From Gilvimarinus chinensis DSM 19667 (lineage in GTDB: Bacteria > Pseudomonadota > Gammaproteobacteria > Pseudomonadales > Cellvibrionaceae): a stretch of 64,000 nucleotides of DNA. Below the pieces are notes generated by a model. It did no database searches. It saw only the letters and a program-made list of their open reading frames with translations, and was not told the DNA's origin. Each line of letters begins with the position of its first letter. The first letter of the stretch is position 1. Positions 26,159-35,909 of this stretch are shown here, piece after piece. The position numbers and the translations under genes are program-made. The DNA lies in assembly GCF_000377745.1 (NCBI RefSeq), contig NZ_KB898707.1, positions 492,482-556,481 on the forward strand, written 5' to 3'.

Positions 26159-27799
26159 GTGGAATCCGATAAAAAAGTCTCTATTGCAGAAAAGCTTGAT
26201 AAATTACGGCAAGAGTATAGGGCAAGGTTACCACCACATCTTAAAGAGCTACACCGGCAAGCTTTGCAGCTGCACGACGAATATTCACCTGAGGTTGTCA
26301 TCGATTTATATCAACAACTGCACAAGCTTTCGGGCTCCGCAGGCAGTTTTGGATTGGTGGAGTTCAGCAAACAGGCGCGCAAGCTCGAATTGCAGTTGCA
26401 AAGCTGGCAACAGCAGGCTCAGCCCCCAAGCTCTGAGGCTGTTGAAAAGCTGATTGCTCATATAGCCCAGCTTGTCACGCAAATAGACGCACCACTTAAA
26501 AACGCCGTTAGAAAATCCTTGCCTCTCGCGACTGCCTTGCTACCTCAGGACAATTTGGTTTATTTGGTCGAGGACGACCAAGCGTTAGCCCAAGAGTTGG
26601 CTACTGCTTTGGAAAGCTTTGGCTACAACGTCCGGCACTTTTCACAACTGCGTCAATTGGAGCAAGCTTATGCAGAGCGGCGACCGGATTTTTTGATTGT
26701 TGATGTTTGGCTGGCAGGCGATGATCGTTTAGGTCCTGATGTGGTGGCTCAATTGCGCAACAACTCGGATGAGGAGTTTCCTCCTACTATTGTTATTACC
26801 AGTCGAACCGATTTTGATGCTCATTTGGCTGCGGTAAGGGCAGGAGCCATTGGTTATTTTACAAAGCCTCTGGATGTTCCTGCTATCGTCGATTGTTTGG
26901 AGTCCCACCTTAATATGCAAAGCTCAGCCCCTTATAGGGTGTTGATTGTAGATGATGATGCACTGTTGGCACGTCATTATGAGCTTGTGCTTCAAGGTGC
27001 AGGTATCATCGTAAAAGCGATCAGTGATCCACGTGAAGTATTGGATGTAATGCGTGAATTTCATCCAGAAGTTGTACTGTTGGATTTAAATCTACCCGGT
27101 TGTCGCGGTTATGAATTGGCACAATTGATAAGGCTGAAGCCCGAGTGGTTGCGTGTTGCCATAGCTTATTTGTCCTCGGAACAAGATGAGCAGCGTCAAC
27201 TGAATGCCATTCGTAACGGTGGAGAGGATTTTCTCGCTAAACCGATCTCTGATTTGCGACTGGTAAGTTCGGTGACGGTGCGAGCCGCCAGGGTACGTCA
27301 ACTGAGTGATGCCATTGATCGAGATAGTCTGACAGGTTTACTTAAACACAGCCGAATAAAAGAGGTGGCAGGTCTTGAGCTGCAGCGTGCTATTCGAGAG
27401 AACAAGTCCGTTAGTCTCGCCATGATTGATTTGGATCATTTCAAGCGGGTGAATGATACCTATGGGCATGCAGTGGGCGATAAAGTAATTCGCGCGTTAG
27501 CTCATTTACTGCGTCAGAGGCTGCGTCGCACCGACAGTGTTGGACGTTACGGGGGGGAGGAGTTTGTGGCAATTTTGCCCGATTGCGACACCCAGGCAGC
27601 TCAGTTACTGCTAAATGATGTGCGTAAAAAGTTCGCAGCTTTAAATTTTAGCGCTGAGAGTGAAAATTTCAGTGTGACGTTGAGCGCGGGGGTTTGCACC
27701 AGTACGGGTAATAACGACGAGGATATGTTGGTCCGTGCGGACAAAGCGCTATATCAGGCCAAAAACAGTGGCCGCGACAGGGTTGTCGCAGCGGACTGA
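26159..27799 (+). CDS. Hpt-REC-REC-GGDEF diguanylate cyclase
   Basis: A 546-residue cytoplasmic protein. The N-terminal histidine-phosphotransfer domain carries His55 (QLHKLSGSAGSFG). Receiver 1 has Asp182 (FLIVDVWLAG) and receiver 2 has Asp309 (VVLLDLNLPG). The C-terminal GGDEF domain has an intact active site (GGEEF, residues 465-469) and an RxxD inhibitory site (RRTD) five residues ahead, so it should make cyclic di-GMP and be product-inhibited. Start is GTG with GAGGT upstream. It looks like the output of the kinase cassette: phosphorylation state controlling c-di-GMP, and thus biofilm or motility. That last step is inference. Confidence 0.92.
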   Translation: MESDKKVSIAEKLDKLRQEYRARLPPHLKELHRQALQLHDEYSPEVVIDLYQQLHKLSGSAGSFGLVEFSKQARKLELQLQSWQQQAQPPSSEAVEKLIAHIAQLVTQIDAPLKNAVRKSLPLATALLPQDNLVYLVEDDQALAQELATALESFGYNVRHFSQLRQLEQAYAERRPDFLIVDVWLAGDDRLGPDVVAQLRNNSDEEFPPTIVITSRTDFDAHLAAVRAGAIGYFTKPLDVPAIVDCLESHLNMQSSAPYRVLIVDDDALLARHYELVLQGAGIIVKAISDPREVLDVMREFHPEVVLLDLNLPGCRGYELAQLIRLKPEWLRVAIAYLSSEQDEQRQLNAIRNGGEDFLAKPISDLRLVSSVTVRAARVRQLSDAIDRDSLTGLLKHSRIKEVAGLELQRAIRENKSVSLAMIDLDHFKRVNDTYGHAVGDKVIRALAHLLRQRLRRTDSVGRYGGEEFVAILPDCDTQAAQLLLNDVRKKFAALNFSAESENFSVTLSAGVCTSTGNNDEDMLVRADKALYQAKNSGRDRVVAAD

Positions 27800-27824
27800 G
27801 CGTAGTAGAAGGATTACCCCCCTT

Positions 27825-28226
27825 TTAATTATTGGTGGGTAGTGGGGTTTCGGGCTCTAAATCGTTTTCCGGTAATTCTTCTTCGCTTTTTGTTTTGGGT
27901 AGGTTTTCGCCTTCGTAATGAGTGTAAGTGTCGCCATCGAAATACACGGTCATTGAACGTTTAAAAAAACGACCATCACCCATTTTGAGGCTGTAATAGT
28001 AGTCCCAGCGGTCATCGTTAAAAACATCGTCAATCAGCGGGGTTCCCAGAATGTAGCGCACTTGGCGCTTATTCATGCCTGGTTCTAGTTGGCCGATCAT
28101 TTCTTCGGTAATGATGTGACCTTGCTGAATATTGATTTTGTGAACGCCGGGAAACTGAAAATACTGACACCCCGCCAGCAAAAACAGACTACACACGACC
28201 AACAGGGGCGTTTTGATTATTTTCAT
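27825..28226 (-). CDS. bamE: Outer membrane protein assembly factor BamE
   Basis: A 133-residue lipoprotein of the BAM complex that helps fold beta-barrel proteins into the outer membrane. The signal peptide ends at lipobox LAGC (Cys20). The SmpA/OmlA domain follows: HKINIQQGHIITEEMIGQL, GMNKRQVRYILGTPL, DRWDYYYSLK. The C-terminal tail is acidic and low-complexity. The start is the ATG at 28226; the longer open frame upstream runs through the divergent promoter region. It is head-to-head with fur, a conserved arrangement in Gammaproteobacteria. Confidence 0.94.
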   Translation of the reverse strand: MKIIKTPLLVVCSLFLLAGCQYFQFPGVHKINIQQGHIITEEMIGQLEPGMNKRQVRYILGTPLIDDVFNDDRWDYYYSLKMGDGRFFKRSMTVYFDGDTYTHYEGENLPKTKSEEELPENDLEPETPLPTNN

Positions 28227-28305
28227 TACAGGGGTTCCACTTGCTAAAATGAATGGGCGATAATACCTGATCACGTTAAACACTGAGAAGAGTTTGGACG
28301 AAAAA

Positions 28306-28713
28306 ATGGCCGACGAAAACCAAGAATTACGCAAGGCGGGTCTCAAAGTCACCTTGCCACGGGTGAAGATCCTGCAAATGCTGGAGTCTTCAGAAGACCA
28401 TCACATGAGCGCTGAAGATGTCTATAAGGCGCTGATGGAAGCCGGTGACGACGTAGGTCTGGCAACAGTTTACCGGGTGTTAACCCAGTTTGAGACTGCG
28501 GGCCTGGTTGTTCGCCATAATTTCGACGGGGGTCACTCAGTCTTTGAGATCGCACGCGGTGAGCACCACGATCACATGGTGTGCTTGGATACAGGCAAAG
28601 TGATTGAGTTCCATAATGAAGAAATTGAGCTGTTGCAGAAAAAAATTGCAGCCGAGCATGGCTACACATTGGAAGATCACTCCCTGGTGCTTTACGTAAA
28701 ACCCAAGGCTTAA
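28306..28713 (+). CDS. fur: Ferric uptake regulator Fur
   Basis: A 135-residue iron-responsive repressor. The winged-helix part contains GLKVTLPRVKILQML and AEDVYKALMEAG. The recognition region is GLATVYRVLTQFETAGLV. Metal ligands appear in the C-terminal half (EHHDHMVCLDTGKVIEFH). The second cysteine of the usual CxxC is Thr here (CLDT), as I recall for Pseudomonas-type Fur, so the structural zinc site is reduced. The start is the ATG at 28306, 80 bp from divergent bamE. A likely target site stands before the siderophore receptor gene at 58.6 kb. Confidence 0.95.
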   Translation: MADENQELRKAGLKVTLPRVKILQMLESSEDHHMSAEDVYKALMEAGDDVGLATVYRVLTQFETAGLVVRHNFDGGHSVFEIARGEHHDHMVCLDTGKVIEFHNEEIELLQKKIAAEHGYTLEDHSLVLYVKPKA

Positions 28714-28748
28714 CCTCCAATTCTCTCTCGGTGGGCAGCGCGGGCATT

Positions 28749-30422
28749 CTAGCCGGCTCTGTCCAGCATCTGCTCCGCGTGAGCTTTTGATTCTGCTGTT
28801 AACTCCGCCCCCCCTAGCATTCTTGCCAGTTCTTCAATTTTTGCATCACCAGTAAGCTCTGTAAGGCTGGTTTGCGCTTTTTTCGTGGAGCTGACTTTCG
28901 ATACTTTAAGGTGCTGGTGTCCTTTGCTGGCAACTTGGGCCAAGTGTGTTACACAGAGAATTTGTCCACGCGTAGCGAGTTGACGCAGCAGCTTGCCCAC
29001 CGTGTCGGCTGTAGCCCCACCGATACCGACGTCCACCTCATCAAACACCAGGCTGGGGATAGCACTGTGTTCGGCTGCGACCACTTGAATGGCAAGGCTG
29101 ACGCGTGACAATTCGCCACCCGATGCCACTTTGGCCAAAGCCGCTGGCGGTTGACCCGGATTGGTACTGATAAGTAGTTCGATATCCTCCAGCCCGTGTG
29201 GGGCAGGGCGTTCATTTCGATCTGTTAATTGAACGGTGAGCACGGCGTGCTCCATGGCCAGCTGTTTCAGGTGAGTATTGACCTTTTTGGCCAGCGCGAG
29301 ACCTGCTTTGCTGCGGGCCTGGCTGAGCTTTTGACCCAGCTGGCGAAAGGTTTGTTCAAGCGCGTCCACCTCCCGCTGTAGTTGCTCTAACTGTTCGTCG
29401 CCACCGCCCAGCTCAGCTGCTTCCTCGGCCAGTGCTTGATGAATAGTGGGTAGCTCTTGGGGTGTGACTCGGTGCTTGCGAGCGATGTCATAAATGGCCG
29501 ACAGCCGCTCATCCACCTGCTTTAAGCGCTCTGGGTCTAAGTTAAAACCATCGGAAAACTGCTCGGCGCTGCGCAGTGCTTCGTCAATCTGAATTTGCGC
29601 CTCGGCCAGCATTTGTTCGGCGTCTTGCAGCAGTGGGGGCTTATCGCTCAAATTGCGCAGTAACTGCAGCGCACGATGAATGCCCTGCTGCAGACCCATC
29701 TCGTCGTCGCTCCCCAGATCGCACAATTGACTGGCGGCCAGCAACAGGTTCTCTGCGTCGGCGAGGGTGCGCTGTTCTTGTTCAAGGCTTTCTAATTCGT
29801 TTGGCTGTAAGTCCAGCTGGTCGAGCTCTTCTACCTGATAAGAGATAAGCTGGTAGCGCTCGGTCAGTTCATCGGCGTTGGCGCGGCGCTCTTCAAGCCA
29901 GTCTCTTCGGTTCTTCCAGGTCTTGAAGGCTTCTTTAACCTCCAGAGCCAAGGCGCTGAGGCCAGCGTATTCGTCCAGCAGGCGGCGGTGGTTATCTTTC
30001 ACCAGTAGCGACTGGTGCTCGTGCTGGCTGTGGATGTCCATCAGCATCTCGCCCAAAGCCTTGAGCTGCGCAAGCGTAGCGGGGTGGCCGTTGATATAGG
30101 CTTTTGAGCGTCCTTCAGCGGTGAGGGTACGCCTTAGCAGGCACTCATGGGGCGCTTCTTCCTGCTGCAGGTCTTGCTCATCCAGCCAGATTTGGGCTCG
30201 TTTGATGCTTGCTACATCAAAGGTGGCACTGATATCGGCGCGCTTGGCGCCGTGGCGCACGCGGCTGGCATCGGCCCTGTCCCCGAGGGTTTGCCCCAAG
30301 GCCTCTAAAAGTACCGATTTCCCCGCGCCTGTTTCACCGGTGATCACCGTCATGCCAGATTTAAAGTCCAGGTCGAGGCGCTCAACCAGGGTGAAATTCT
30401 GCACGCTTAAATGGGTCAGCAT
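28749..30422 (-). CDS. recN: DNA repair protein RecN
   Basis: A 557-residue SMC-like ATPase for double-strand break repair. Walker A is GETGAGKSVLLEAL near residue 30. The signature SGGELSRVSLAIQVV and Walker B SLVFDEVDVGIGG are in the last third, separated by a long coiled-coil-rich middle, as is normal for RecN. The start ATG at 30422 has GGAG 7 nt upstream. A LexA-type site lies 26 bp before the start, so SOS control is likely. It is convergent with fur (36 bp) and divergent from grpE. Confidence 0.95.
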   Translation of the reverse strand: MLTHLSVQNFTLVERLDLDFKSGMTVITGETGAGKSVLLEALGQTLGDRADASRVRHGAKRADISATFDVASIKRAQIWLDEQDLQQEEAPHECLLRRTLTAEGRSKAYINGHPATLAQLKALGEMLMDIHSQHEHQSLLVKDNHRRLLDEYAGLSALALEVKEAFKTWKNRRDWLEERRANADELTERYQLISYQVEELDQLDLQPNELESLEQEQRTLADAENLLLAASQLCDLGSDDEMGLQQGIHRALQLLRNLSDKPPLLQDAEQMLAEAQIQIDEALRSAEQFSDGFNLDPERLKQVDERLSAIYDIARKHRVTPQELPTIHQALAEEAAELGGGDEQLEQLQREVDALEQTFRQLGQKLSQARSKAGLALAKKVNTHLKQLAMEHAVLTVQLTDRNERPAPHGLEDIELLISTNPGQPPAALAKVASGGELSRVSLAIQVVAAEHSAIPSLVFDEVDVGIGGATADTVGKLLRQLATRGQILCVTHLAQVASKGHQHLKVSKVSSTKKAQTSLTELTGDAKIEELARMLGGAELTAESKAHAEQMLDRAG

Positions 30423-30447
30423 AAGTTGCTCCGCCTGAGGCTCTTTT

Positions 30448-30463
30448 CTGGTTATTTATACAG
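30448..30463 (-). promoter_or_regulatory. LexA box of recN
   Basis: CTGGTTATTTATACAG fits the CTG-N10-CAG pattern with an A/T-rich core. The flanking TA extends the match to TACAGTA on one side. It is 26 bp upstream of the recN start, where LexA binds in other Gammaproteobacteria. Confidence 0.78.
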
Positions 30464-30500
30464 TATTTTTTCGGCTGTTGCCAGAGAATGACGTCAGCCC

Positions 30501-30528
30501 CTTGAAAAGCGGCAGCTTATCCCCAACT
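30501..30528 (+). promoter_or_regulatory. Sigma-32 heat-shock promoter of grpE
   Basis: CTTGAAA at -35, 14 nt spacer, then CCCAACT at -10. The -35 is perfect and the -10 differs slightly from the consensus CCCATNT. Transcription would start about 38 nt before the grpE GTG. Confidence 0.82.
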
Positions 30529-30572
30529 CCCGCATATCGCTGATAATTTCCAATCTGTAAGAGGCAGTCAAG

Positions 30573-31127
30573 GTGACAGAGCAAGAACACAACGAACACG
30601 TGGAAACCGAAGCCGAACAAGCACAGCAGTCCGCCCAAGAGGAAGCGGTTGATGTCGAGATTTCTGGTCAAAACGCTCAGATTGAAGAGCTGACCGTAGC
30701 GCTGGCCGGTGCCAAAGAGCAAACACTTCGCGCTCAGGCCGAGCTGCAAAACGTGCGTCGCCGTGCTGAGGCTGACGTGGAGAAAGCCCATAAGTTTGGT
30801 CAGGAGAAACTGGTGGGAGATTTACTGCCAGTGGTCGACAACCTGGAGCGCGCGATGGCCAGCATCAACGCTGACGATGACGCTAACAAAGCGATCATCG
30901 AAGGTATTGAGCTGACCCTGAAGTCGTTTATCGACACTTTGGTTAAGCACAAAGTAGAGCCGGTGAACCCTGTGGGTGAGCCCTTTAACCCAGAATTGCA
31001 TCAGGCCATGTCCATGATTGAAAACCCGGATGTGGAGCCGAACACGGTGATTGATGTGTTCCAAAAGGGTTACACCCTGCACGGCCGACTGGTTCGCCCG
31101 GCGATGGTGGTGGTTGCCAAAGCTTAA
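30573..31127 (+). CDS. grpE: Nucleotide exchange factor GrpE
   Basis: A 184-residue cochaperone that drives ADP release from DnaK. It has an acidic N-terminal tail, a long coiled coil ([20 protein letters not shown], then [10 protein letters not shown]), and the beta-wing with [14 protein letters not shown] and [20 protein letters not shown]. The start is GTG. It precedes dnaK in the same direction, with its own heat-shock promoter. The gap to dnaK (188 bp) holds a second heat-shock promoter. Confidence 0.95.
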   Translation: MTEQEHNEHVETEAEQAQQSAQEEAVDVEISGQNAQIEELTVALAGAKEQTLRAQAELQNVRRRAEADVEKAHKFGQEKLVGDLLPVVDNLERAMASINADDDANKAIIEGIELTLKSFIDTLVKHKVEPVNPVGEPFNPELHQAMSMIENPDVEPNTVIDVFQKGYTLHGRLVRPAMVVVAKA

Positions 31128-31161
31128 GCACACATTTTGTAAGGTTTTTGCCTTGCCGGGC

Positions 31162-31190
31162 CTTGAAAAGCAGCACCCGGTTCCCATATA
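31162..31190 (+). promoter_or_regulatory. Sigma-32 heat-shock promoter of dnaK
   Basis: CTTGAAA, a 14-nt spacer, then CCCATATA: an essentially perfect sigma-32 promoter. The expected start point leaves an untranslated leader of about 115-120 nt before dnaK, preceded by AGGAG at 31301-31305. Confidence 0.9.
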
Positions 31191-31315
31191 GGCATTAACG
31201 ACTGAACAGCCGTTTTACGGCAACGATTTGAACATAGGTTGAGCGCCCCATAGGTCGCGGTTTTAAGCAGGTAAAACCAGTCGCGCTCAGCAGCAACATT
31301 AGGAGACTGATATTT

Positions 31316-33238
31316 ATGGGTAAGATTATTGGCATTGACTTGGGTACAACCAACTCGTGCGTAGCGGTACTAGAAGGCGATAAAGCCAAGGTTATCGAAA
31401 ACTCGGAAGGCGATCGTACCACCCCGTCCATCGTTGCCTTTACCAACGATGACGAAATTTTGGTGGGCCAGAGTGCGAAGCGTCAGGCGGTAACCAACCC
31501 GTCCAATACGCTCTACGCCGTTAAGCGTTTGATCGGCCGTAAGTTCAAAGACGATGTGGTGCAAAAAGACATCAAGATGGTGCCTTATTCCATCGTTGAA
31601 GCTGACAACGGCGATGCCTGGGTAGAGGTTAAGGGTGACAAAAAAGCACCGCCACAAATCTCTGCCGAAGTTTTGAAGAAAATGAAAAAAACCGCCGAGG
31701 ATTACCTGGGTGAAGCGGTTACCGAAGCGGTAATTACGGTTCCGGCTTACTTTAACGATTCTCAGCGTCAGGCCACCAAAGACGCCGGTAAAATTGCAGG
31801 TCTTGATGTTAAACGCATCATTAACGAGCCGACTGCAGCAGCACTGGCCTATGGTATGGACCAGAAAAAAGGCGACCGCACCATTGCCGTGTACGACTTA
31901 GGTGGTGGTACTTTCGATATTTCAATTATCGAAATTGCCGATGTTGACGGCGAGCACCAGTTTGAAGTGTTGTCCACCAATGGTGACACCTTCCTGGGTG
32001 GTGAAGACTTTGACCTGCGTCTGATCGACTACCTGGCCGATGAGTTCAAAAAAGAGCAGGGCATTGACCTGCACAATGATCCTCTGGCTCTGCAGCGCTT
32101 AAAAGAAGCCGCGGAAAAAGCCAAGATCGAGCTGTCTTCCAGCCAGCAAACCGAAGTGAACCTGCCGTATATCACGGCCGATAACACTGGTCCTAAGCAC
32201 TTGGTGGTTAAACTGTCGCGCGCCAAGCTGGAGTCTCTGGTTGAGGAGCTGGTAACTCGCTCGCTGGAGCCAGTAAAAATGGCGATTAAAGACGCCGGTG
32301 TCTCGGTTAACGACATCAGCGATGTGATTTTGGTGGGCGGTCAGACCCGTATGCCAATGGTGCAAAAAGCCGTTGCGGATTTCTTCGGCAAAGACCCACG
32401 TAAAGACGTAAACCCCGATGAAGCGGTTGCCATGGGTGCTGCCATTCAGGGTGCGGTACTGGCCGGTGACGTTAAAGACGTACTGTTGCTGGATGTGACC
32501 CCGCTGACTTTGGGTATTGAAACCATGGGTGGCGTAGCGACGCCGCTGATTGAGAAAAACACCACCATCCCGACCAAAAAGTCGCAGGTGTTCTCAACCG
32601 CCGAAGACAACCAGACTGCGGTAACCATTCACGTGGTGCAGGGTGAGCGTAAGCAGGCTACGCAAAACAAATCGCTGGGTCGTTTTGATCTGGCAGACAT
32701 TCCGCCCGCACCGCGCGGTATGCCGCAAATTGAAGTGACCTTCGATATCGACGCCAACGGTATTTTGAACGTAAGCGCGAAAGACAAGGCCACCGGTAAA
32801 GAGCAGTCCATTGTGATTAAAGCGTCTTCTGGTTTGTCGGACGACGAAATTGATCAAATGGTAAAAGACGCCGAAGCCAATGCTGAAGCGGACAAGAAGT
32901 TCGAGAAGCTGGTGACGGCTCGCAACTCACTGGACGGTTTGATTGCGGCGACGCAAAAAACCCTGAAGGAAGCGGGCGATAAAGCCACTGATGAAGAGAA
33001 ATCAGCCATCGAAGCGGCAATTGCTGAAGCCGAAGAAGCGGTGAAAGGTGACGAGGTAGACGCGATGGAAGCGGCGACCACCAAGCTGACCGAAGCTTCC
33101 GGTTCACTGGCGCAGAAAATGTACGCCGAACAACAGCAGCAAGCCGGTGGTGAGCAACAAGCCGAACCCCAGCAAGAAGCTGATGACGGCGTAGTTGATG
33201 CCGAGTTTGAAGAAGTTAAAGACGACGAGAAGAAGTAA
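31316..33238 (+). CDS. dnaK: Molecular chaperone DnaK (Hsp70)
   Basis: A 640-residue Hsp70. The nucleotide-binding domain has the three family signatures: [25 protein letters not shown] and [17 protein letters not shown]. The linker [14 protein letters not shown] leads to the substrate-binding beta domain, then the helical lid. The tail is Gln-rich and ends in EEVKDDEKK, as in other proteobacterial DnaK. Length is typical. With GrpE and DnaJ it refolds and holds client proteins in the cytoplasm and usually restrains sigma-32 itself. Confidence 0.97.
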   Translation: MGKIIGIDLGTTNSCVAVLEGDKAKVIENSEGDRTTPSIVAFTNDDEILVGQSAKRQAVTNPSNTLYAVKRLIGRKFKDDVVQKDIKMVPYSIVEADNGDAWVEVKGDKKAPPQISAEVLKKMKKTAEDYLGEAVTEAVITVPAYFNDSQRQATKDAGKIAGLDVKRIINEPTAAALAYGMDQKKGDRTIAVYDLGGGTFDISIIEIADVDGEHQFEVLSTNGDTFLGGEDFDLRLIDYLADEFKKEQGIDLHNDPLALQRLKEAAEKAKIELSSSQQTEVNLPYITADNTGPKHLVVKLSRAKLESLVEELVTRSLEPVKMAIKDAGVSVNDISDVILVGGQTRMPMVQKAVADFFGKDPRKDVNPDEAVAMGAAIQGAVLAGDVKDVLLLDVTPLTLGIETMGGVATPLIEKNTTIPTKKSQVFSTAEDNQTAVTIHVVQGERKQATQNKSLGRFDLADIPPAPRGMPQIEVTFDIDANGILNVSAKDKATGKEQSIVIKASSGLSDDEIDQMVKDAEANAEADKKFEKLVTARNSLDGLIAATQKTLKEAGDKATDEEKSAIEAAIAEAEEAVKGDEVDAMEAATTKLTEASGSLAQKMYAEQQQQAGGEQQAEPQQEADDGVVDAEFEEVKDDEKK

Positions 33239-33290
33239 GCGTCCCTTTAACGACTGATGGTCGGCACTTGTCGGCCGCAAACTCTCAGCG

Positions 33291-33321
33291 AATGCGGGCG
33301 GGGATACCCTTAGCCCGCATT
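33291..33321 (+). other. Hairpin between dnaK and dnaJ
   Basis: AATGCGGGC pairs with GCCCGCATT (9 bp) around a 13-nt loop, 39 bp before the dnaJ start. Its tail TTGTTGTT is a poor U-run, so it may act as a partial attenuator or mRNA stabiliser that keeps DnaJ below DnaK levels. Confidence 0.5.
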
Positions 33322-33359
33322 TGTTGTTCAGGCAAACAGTTTTGAGGAAACACAAACAC

Positions 33360-34502
33360 ATGGCAAAACGCGATTATTACGAAGTACTGGGGGTGTCAAA
33401 AGACGTCTCGGCGCAGGAGCTTAAAAAAGCCTACCGCCGGGTCGCTATGAAACACCACCCGGACCGCAACCCGGGCGATAAAGAATCTGAAGACAAGTTC
33501 AAAGAGGCCAGTGAGGCCTATGAGATTCTGTCAGATGATCAAAAGCGCGCTGCTTACGATCAGTTTGGTCACGCTGGCGTGGACGGTCAAAGCGGCATGG
33601 GCGGCGGCGCCGGAGCGGGCGGCTTTGGTAATTTCAGCGATATTTTTGGCGATGTGTTTGGCGATATTTTTGGCGGTGCAGCCGGTGGCGGCCGTGGTCG
33701 CCGCGGCGGCCCATCGCGTGGCTCGGATTTGCGTTACACCCTCGATTTATCACTGGAAGACGCCGTGCGTGGCTCACAGGTACAAATTAAAGTGCCTACG
33801 CTGGCTGCCTGTAAAAAGTGCGATGGTTCCGGTGCCAAGCCCGGTAGCAAGCCCATGGCGTGTTCCACATGTGGCGGCGTGGGCCAGGTGCGTATGCAGC
33901 AGGGCTTTTTCTCGGTGCAGCAAACCTGTCCGAGTTGTCATGGACGGGGTACCGTTATTTCAGACCCCTGCGACAGCTGCCACGGCCAGGGGCGGGTAGA
34001 AGAGACCAAAACGCTGTCGGTGAAAGTACCACCGGGTGTAGACACCGGTGATCGTATTCGTCTGTCTGGCGAGGGCGAAGCGGGTATGGAAGGTGGCCCT
34101 GCTGGTGACCTTTACGTACAAATCAATGTCAAAGAGCACGAAATTTTTACCCGTGATGGCCGCGATTTGTACTGCGAAGTGCCCATTGACTTTGTACAGG
34201 CGACCTTGGGTGGCGAAATTGAAGTGCCCACACTGGATGGTCGGGTGAAATTAAAAGTGCCCGCTGAAACTCAAACCGGTAAGCTCTTTCGCTTGCGCGG
34301 TAAGGGCGTCACCCCGGTTCGCGGCGGCGCTGCGGGGGATTTGATGTGCCGAGTAGTGCTGGAAACCCCGGTCAATCTCACCGGCAAGCAGAAAGATTTA
34401 TTGCAGCAATTTGCCGATACCATGAAAGAGGGTAAAAACTCTCCACGCCAAAAAAGCTGGTTTGACGGTATGAAGAATTTCTTTGGGGATATGAAAATTT
34501 AA
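33360..34502 (+). CDS. dnaJ: Chaperone protein DnaJ (Hsp40)
   Basis: A 380-residue type I Hsp40. The J domain ([26 protein letters not shown]) contains the HPD motif that activates the DnaK ATPase. A Gly/Phe-rich region follows ([17 protein letters not shown]). The zinc domain has four CxxCxGxG repeats ([32 protein letters not shown]), followed by the C-terminal peptide-binding domains. I set the start at the ATG 33360, right before the conserved AKRDYY; the longer frame from 33321 adds nothing conserved. It ends the operon at a strong terminator. Confidence 0.97.
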   Translation: MAKRDYYEVLGVSKDVSAQELKKAYRRVAMKHHPDRNPGDKESEDKFKEASEAYEILSDDQKRAAYDQFGHAGVDGQSGMGGGAGAGGFGNFSDIFGDVFGDIFGGAAGGGRGRRGGPSRGSDLRYTLDLSLEDAVRGSQVQIKVPTLAACKKCDGSGAKPGSKPMACSTCGGVGQVRMQQGFFSVQQTCPSCHGRGTVISDPCDSCHGQGRVEETKTLSVKVPPGVDTGDRIRLSGEGEAGMEGGPAGDLYVQINVKEHEIFTRDGRDLYCEVPIDFVQATLGGEIEVPTLDGRVKLKVPAETQTGKLFRLRGKGVTPVRGGAAGDLMCRVVLETPVNLTGKQKDLLQQFADTMKEGKNSPRQKSWFDGMKNFFGDMKI

Positions 34503-34530
34503 ACTCCCCTTGAAAGATCACCCCTTAAAA

Positions 34531-34562
34531 CCCCGACGCACTCATGGCGTCGGGGTTTTTTT
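34531..34562 (+). terminator. Rho-independent terminator of the dnaK-dnaJ operon
   Basis: CCCCGACGC pairs with GCGTCGGGG around ACTCATG, followed directly by seven T. It lies 28 bp after the dnaJ stop. Confidence 0.92.
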
Positions 34563-34847
34563 ATGGGGCAGAGCCCGACCTTTGAAGGTGTTAAGGTCAG
34601 GTCGACCCCCGCGTATCTGGCTTATAATGCGTCACACTGTAAAGAAGTGCCAACTTCTGCCAAGTCTGGCCTAAAGGGGGATGGGGTTTATTTGACTACT
34701 TGCTATACTCCCTGCGTTTTCGCGAACTTGGCTTCGCCTATTAAACGCGTTACATTAACTGCATATAAAAAAACGATTAAATATAAAACCTTTCATTAGC
34801 ACGCCGTTTCTCAATGAGAACTCGGCCGGACCCAATGGAGAATAACA
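34563..34847. other. Intergenic region upstream of the sugar operon
   Basis: 285 bp without a credible gene. It has a short inverted repeat GACCTT/AAGGTC (34578-34599) next to GGTCAGGTCGACCCC, which recalls the ends of REP-like elements. It must also contain the promoter of the 34848-38358 operon, but I see no convincing -35/-10 pair. An upstream TTGACT (34692) has no partner at the right distance. Confidence 0.5.
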
Positions 34848-35909
34848 ATGAAGATGATCAAAGGCCCCGCGCTGTTCTTGGCGCAATTTGCCGGAGATGA
34901 GCCACCGTTTAATTCCCTGGATAGCATAGCCAAATGGGCTGGTAGCCTTGGCTTTAAAGGTATCCAAATGCCCTCGTGGGACAAGCGCTTGTTTGATCTG
35001 GAGCGCGCTGCCGACGACCTGGATTACTGCAAAGAGGTAACTGACACTCTCGCCAAATATGGCTTGGAGTTGACCGAGTTATCGACCCACTTGCAGGGTC
35101 AATTGGTGGCGGTACATCCCGCCTACGACGAAATGTTCGATATCTTTGCCCCCGAACATTTACACGGCAAACCCGATGAGCGCCAGAAATGGGCCGTCGA
35201 GCAAATGTATCTTGCCGCCAAAGCGAGTAAAAACTTCGGCCTAACGGCGCATGCAACCTTCTCTGGTGCCCTGCTGTGGCCGTTTGTTTACCCTTGGCCG
35301 CAGCGCCCTCAGGGCCTGGTTGAAACTGGGTTTGCCGAGCTTGCGAAGCGCTGGAAGCCGATTCTGGATGCGTTTGATGAGGCCGGTGTGGATGTGTGCT
35401 ACGAGCTGCACCCGGGTGAAGACCTGCACGATGGCGTGACCTTTGAGCGCTTCTTGAAAGAAGTGGACAACCATCCGCGCGCTAATATTCTGTACGATCC
35501 CAGTCACTTTATTCTGCAGCAGTTGGATTACCTGGCGTTTATCGATCGCTATCACGAGCGCATTAAAATGTTCCACGTTAAAGACGCCGAGTTTAACCCC
35601 ACGGCCCAGCAGGGCGTGTATGGCGGTTACGAGGGCTGGGTAGAGCGCGCTGGCCGCTTCCGCTCGCTGGGCGACGGTCAGGTGGACTTTAAAGGCATTT
35701 TCTCGAAGCTCACTCAGTACGATTATGACGGCTGGGCGGTGATTGAGTGGGAGTGCTGCATGAAGCACCCAGAGGCGGGCGCTGAAGAGGGTTCGCGCTT
35801 TGTGTCGGATCACATCATCCGTATTACTGAAAAAGCGTTTGACGATTTTGCCGGCGGCGAAGCGGACGAAGCCAGCAACCGCCGAATTCTTGGCTTGGGA
35901 GGCAAATAA
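34848..35909 (+). CDS. Sugar phosphate isomerase/epimerase family protein (AP endonuclease 2-like TIM barrel)
   Basis: A 353-residue cytoplasmic TIM-barrel protein of the xylose-isomerase-like family. It has acidic and histidine residues spread as in metal-dependent epimerases: VCYELHPGEDLHDG, NILYDPSHFIL, IKMFHVKDAEF, WAVIEWECCMKHPE. These give the probable Glu, Asp/His, His/Asp and Glu metal ligands. No signal peptide. It overlaps the next gene by one base, so the two are translated together. With an oxidoreductase and an MFS carrier it probably handles an oxidised or rare sugar; the substrate is unknown. Confidence 0.86.
   Translation: MKMIKGPALFLAQFAGDEPPFNSLDSIAKWAGSLGFKGIQMPSWDKRLFDLERAADDLDYCKEVTDTLAKYGLELTELSTHLQGQLVAVHPAYDEMFDIFAPEHLHGKPDERQKWAVEQMYLAAKASKNFGLTAHATFSGALLWPFVYPWPQRPQGLVETGFAELAKRWKPILDAFDEAGVDVCYELHPGEDLHDGVTFERFLKEVDNHPRANILYDPSHFILQQLDYLAFIDRYHERIKMFHVKDAEFNPTAQQGVYGGYEGWVERAGRFRSLGDGQVDFKGIFSKLTQYDYDGWAVIEWECCMKHPEAGAEEGSRFVSDHIIRITEKAFDDFAGGEADEASNRRILGLGGK

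Noticed and set aside
34563-34799. 78-residue frame after the dnaJ terminator
   Set aside because: It begins at the terminator T-run, lacks a ribosome-binding site and shows no domain.
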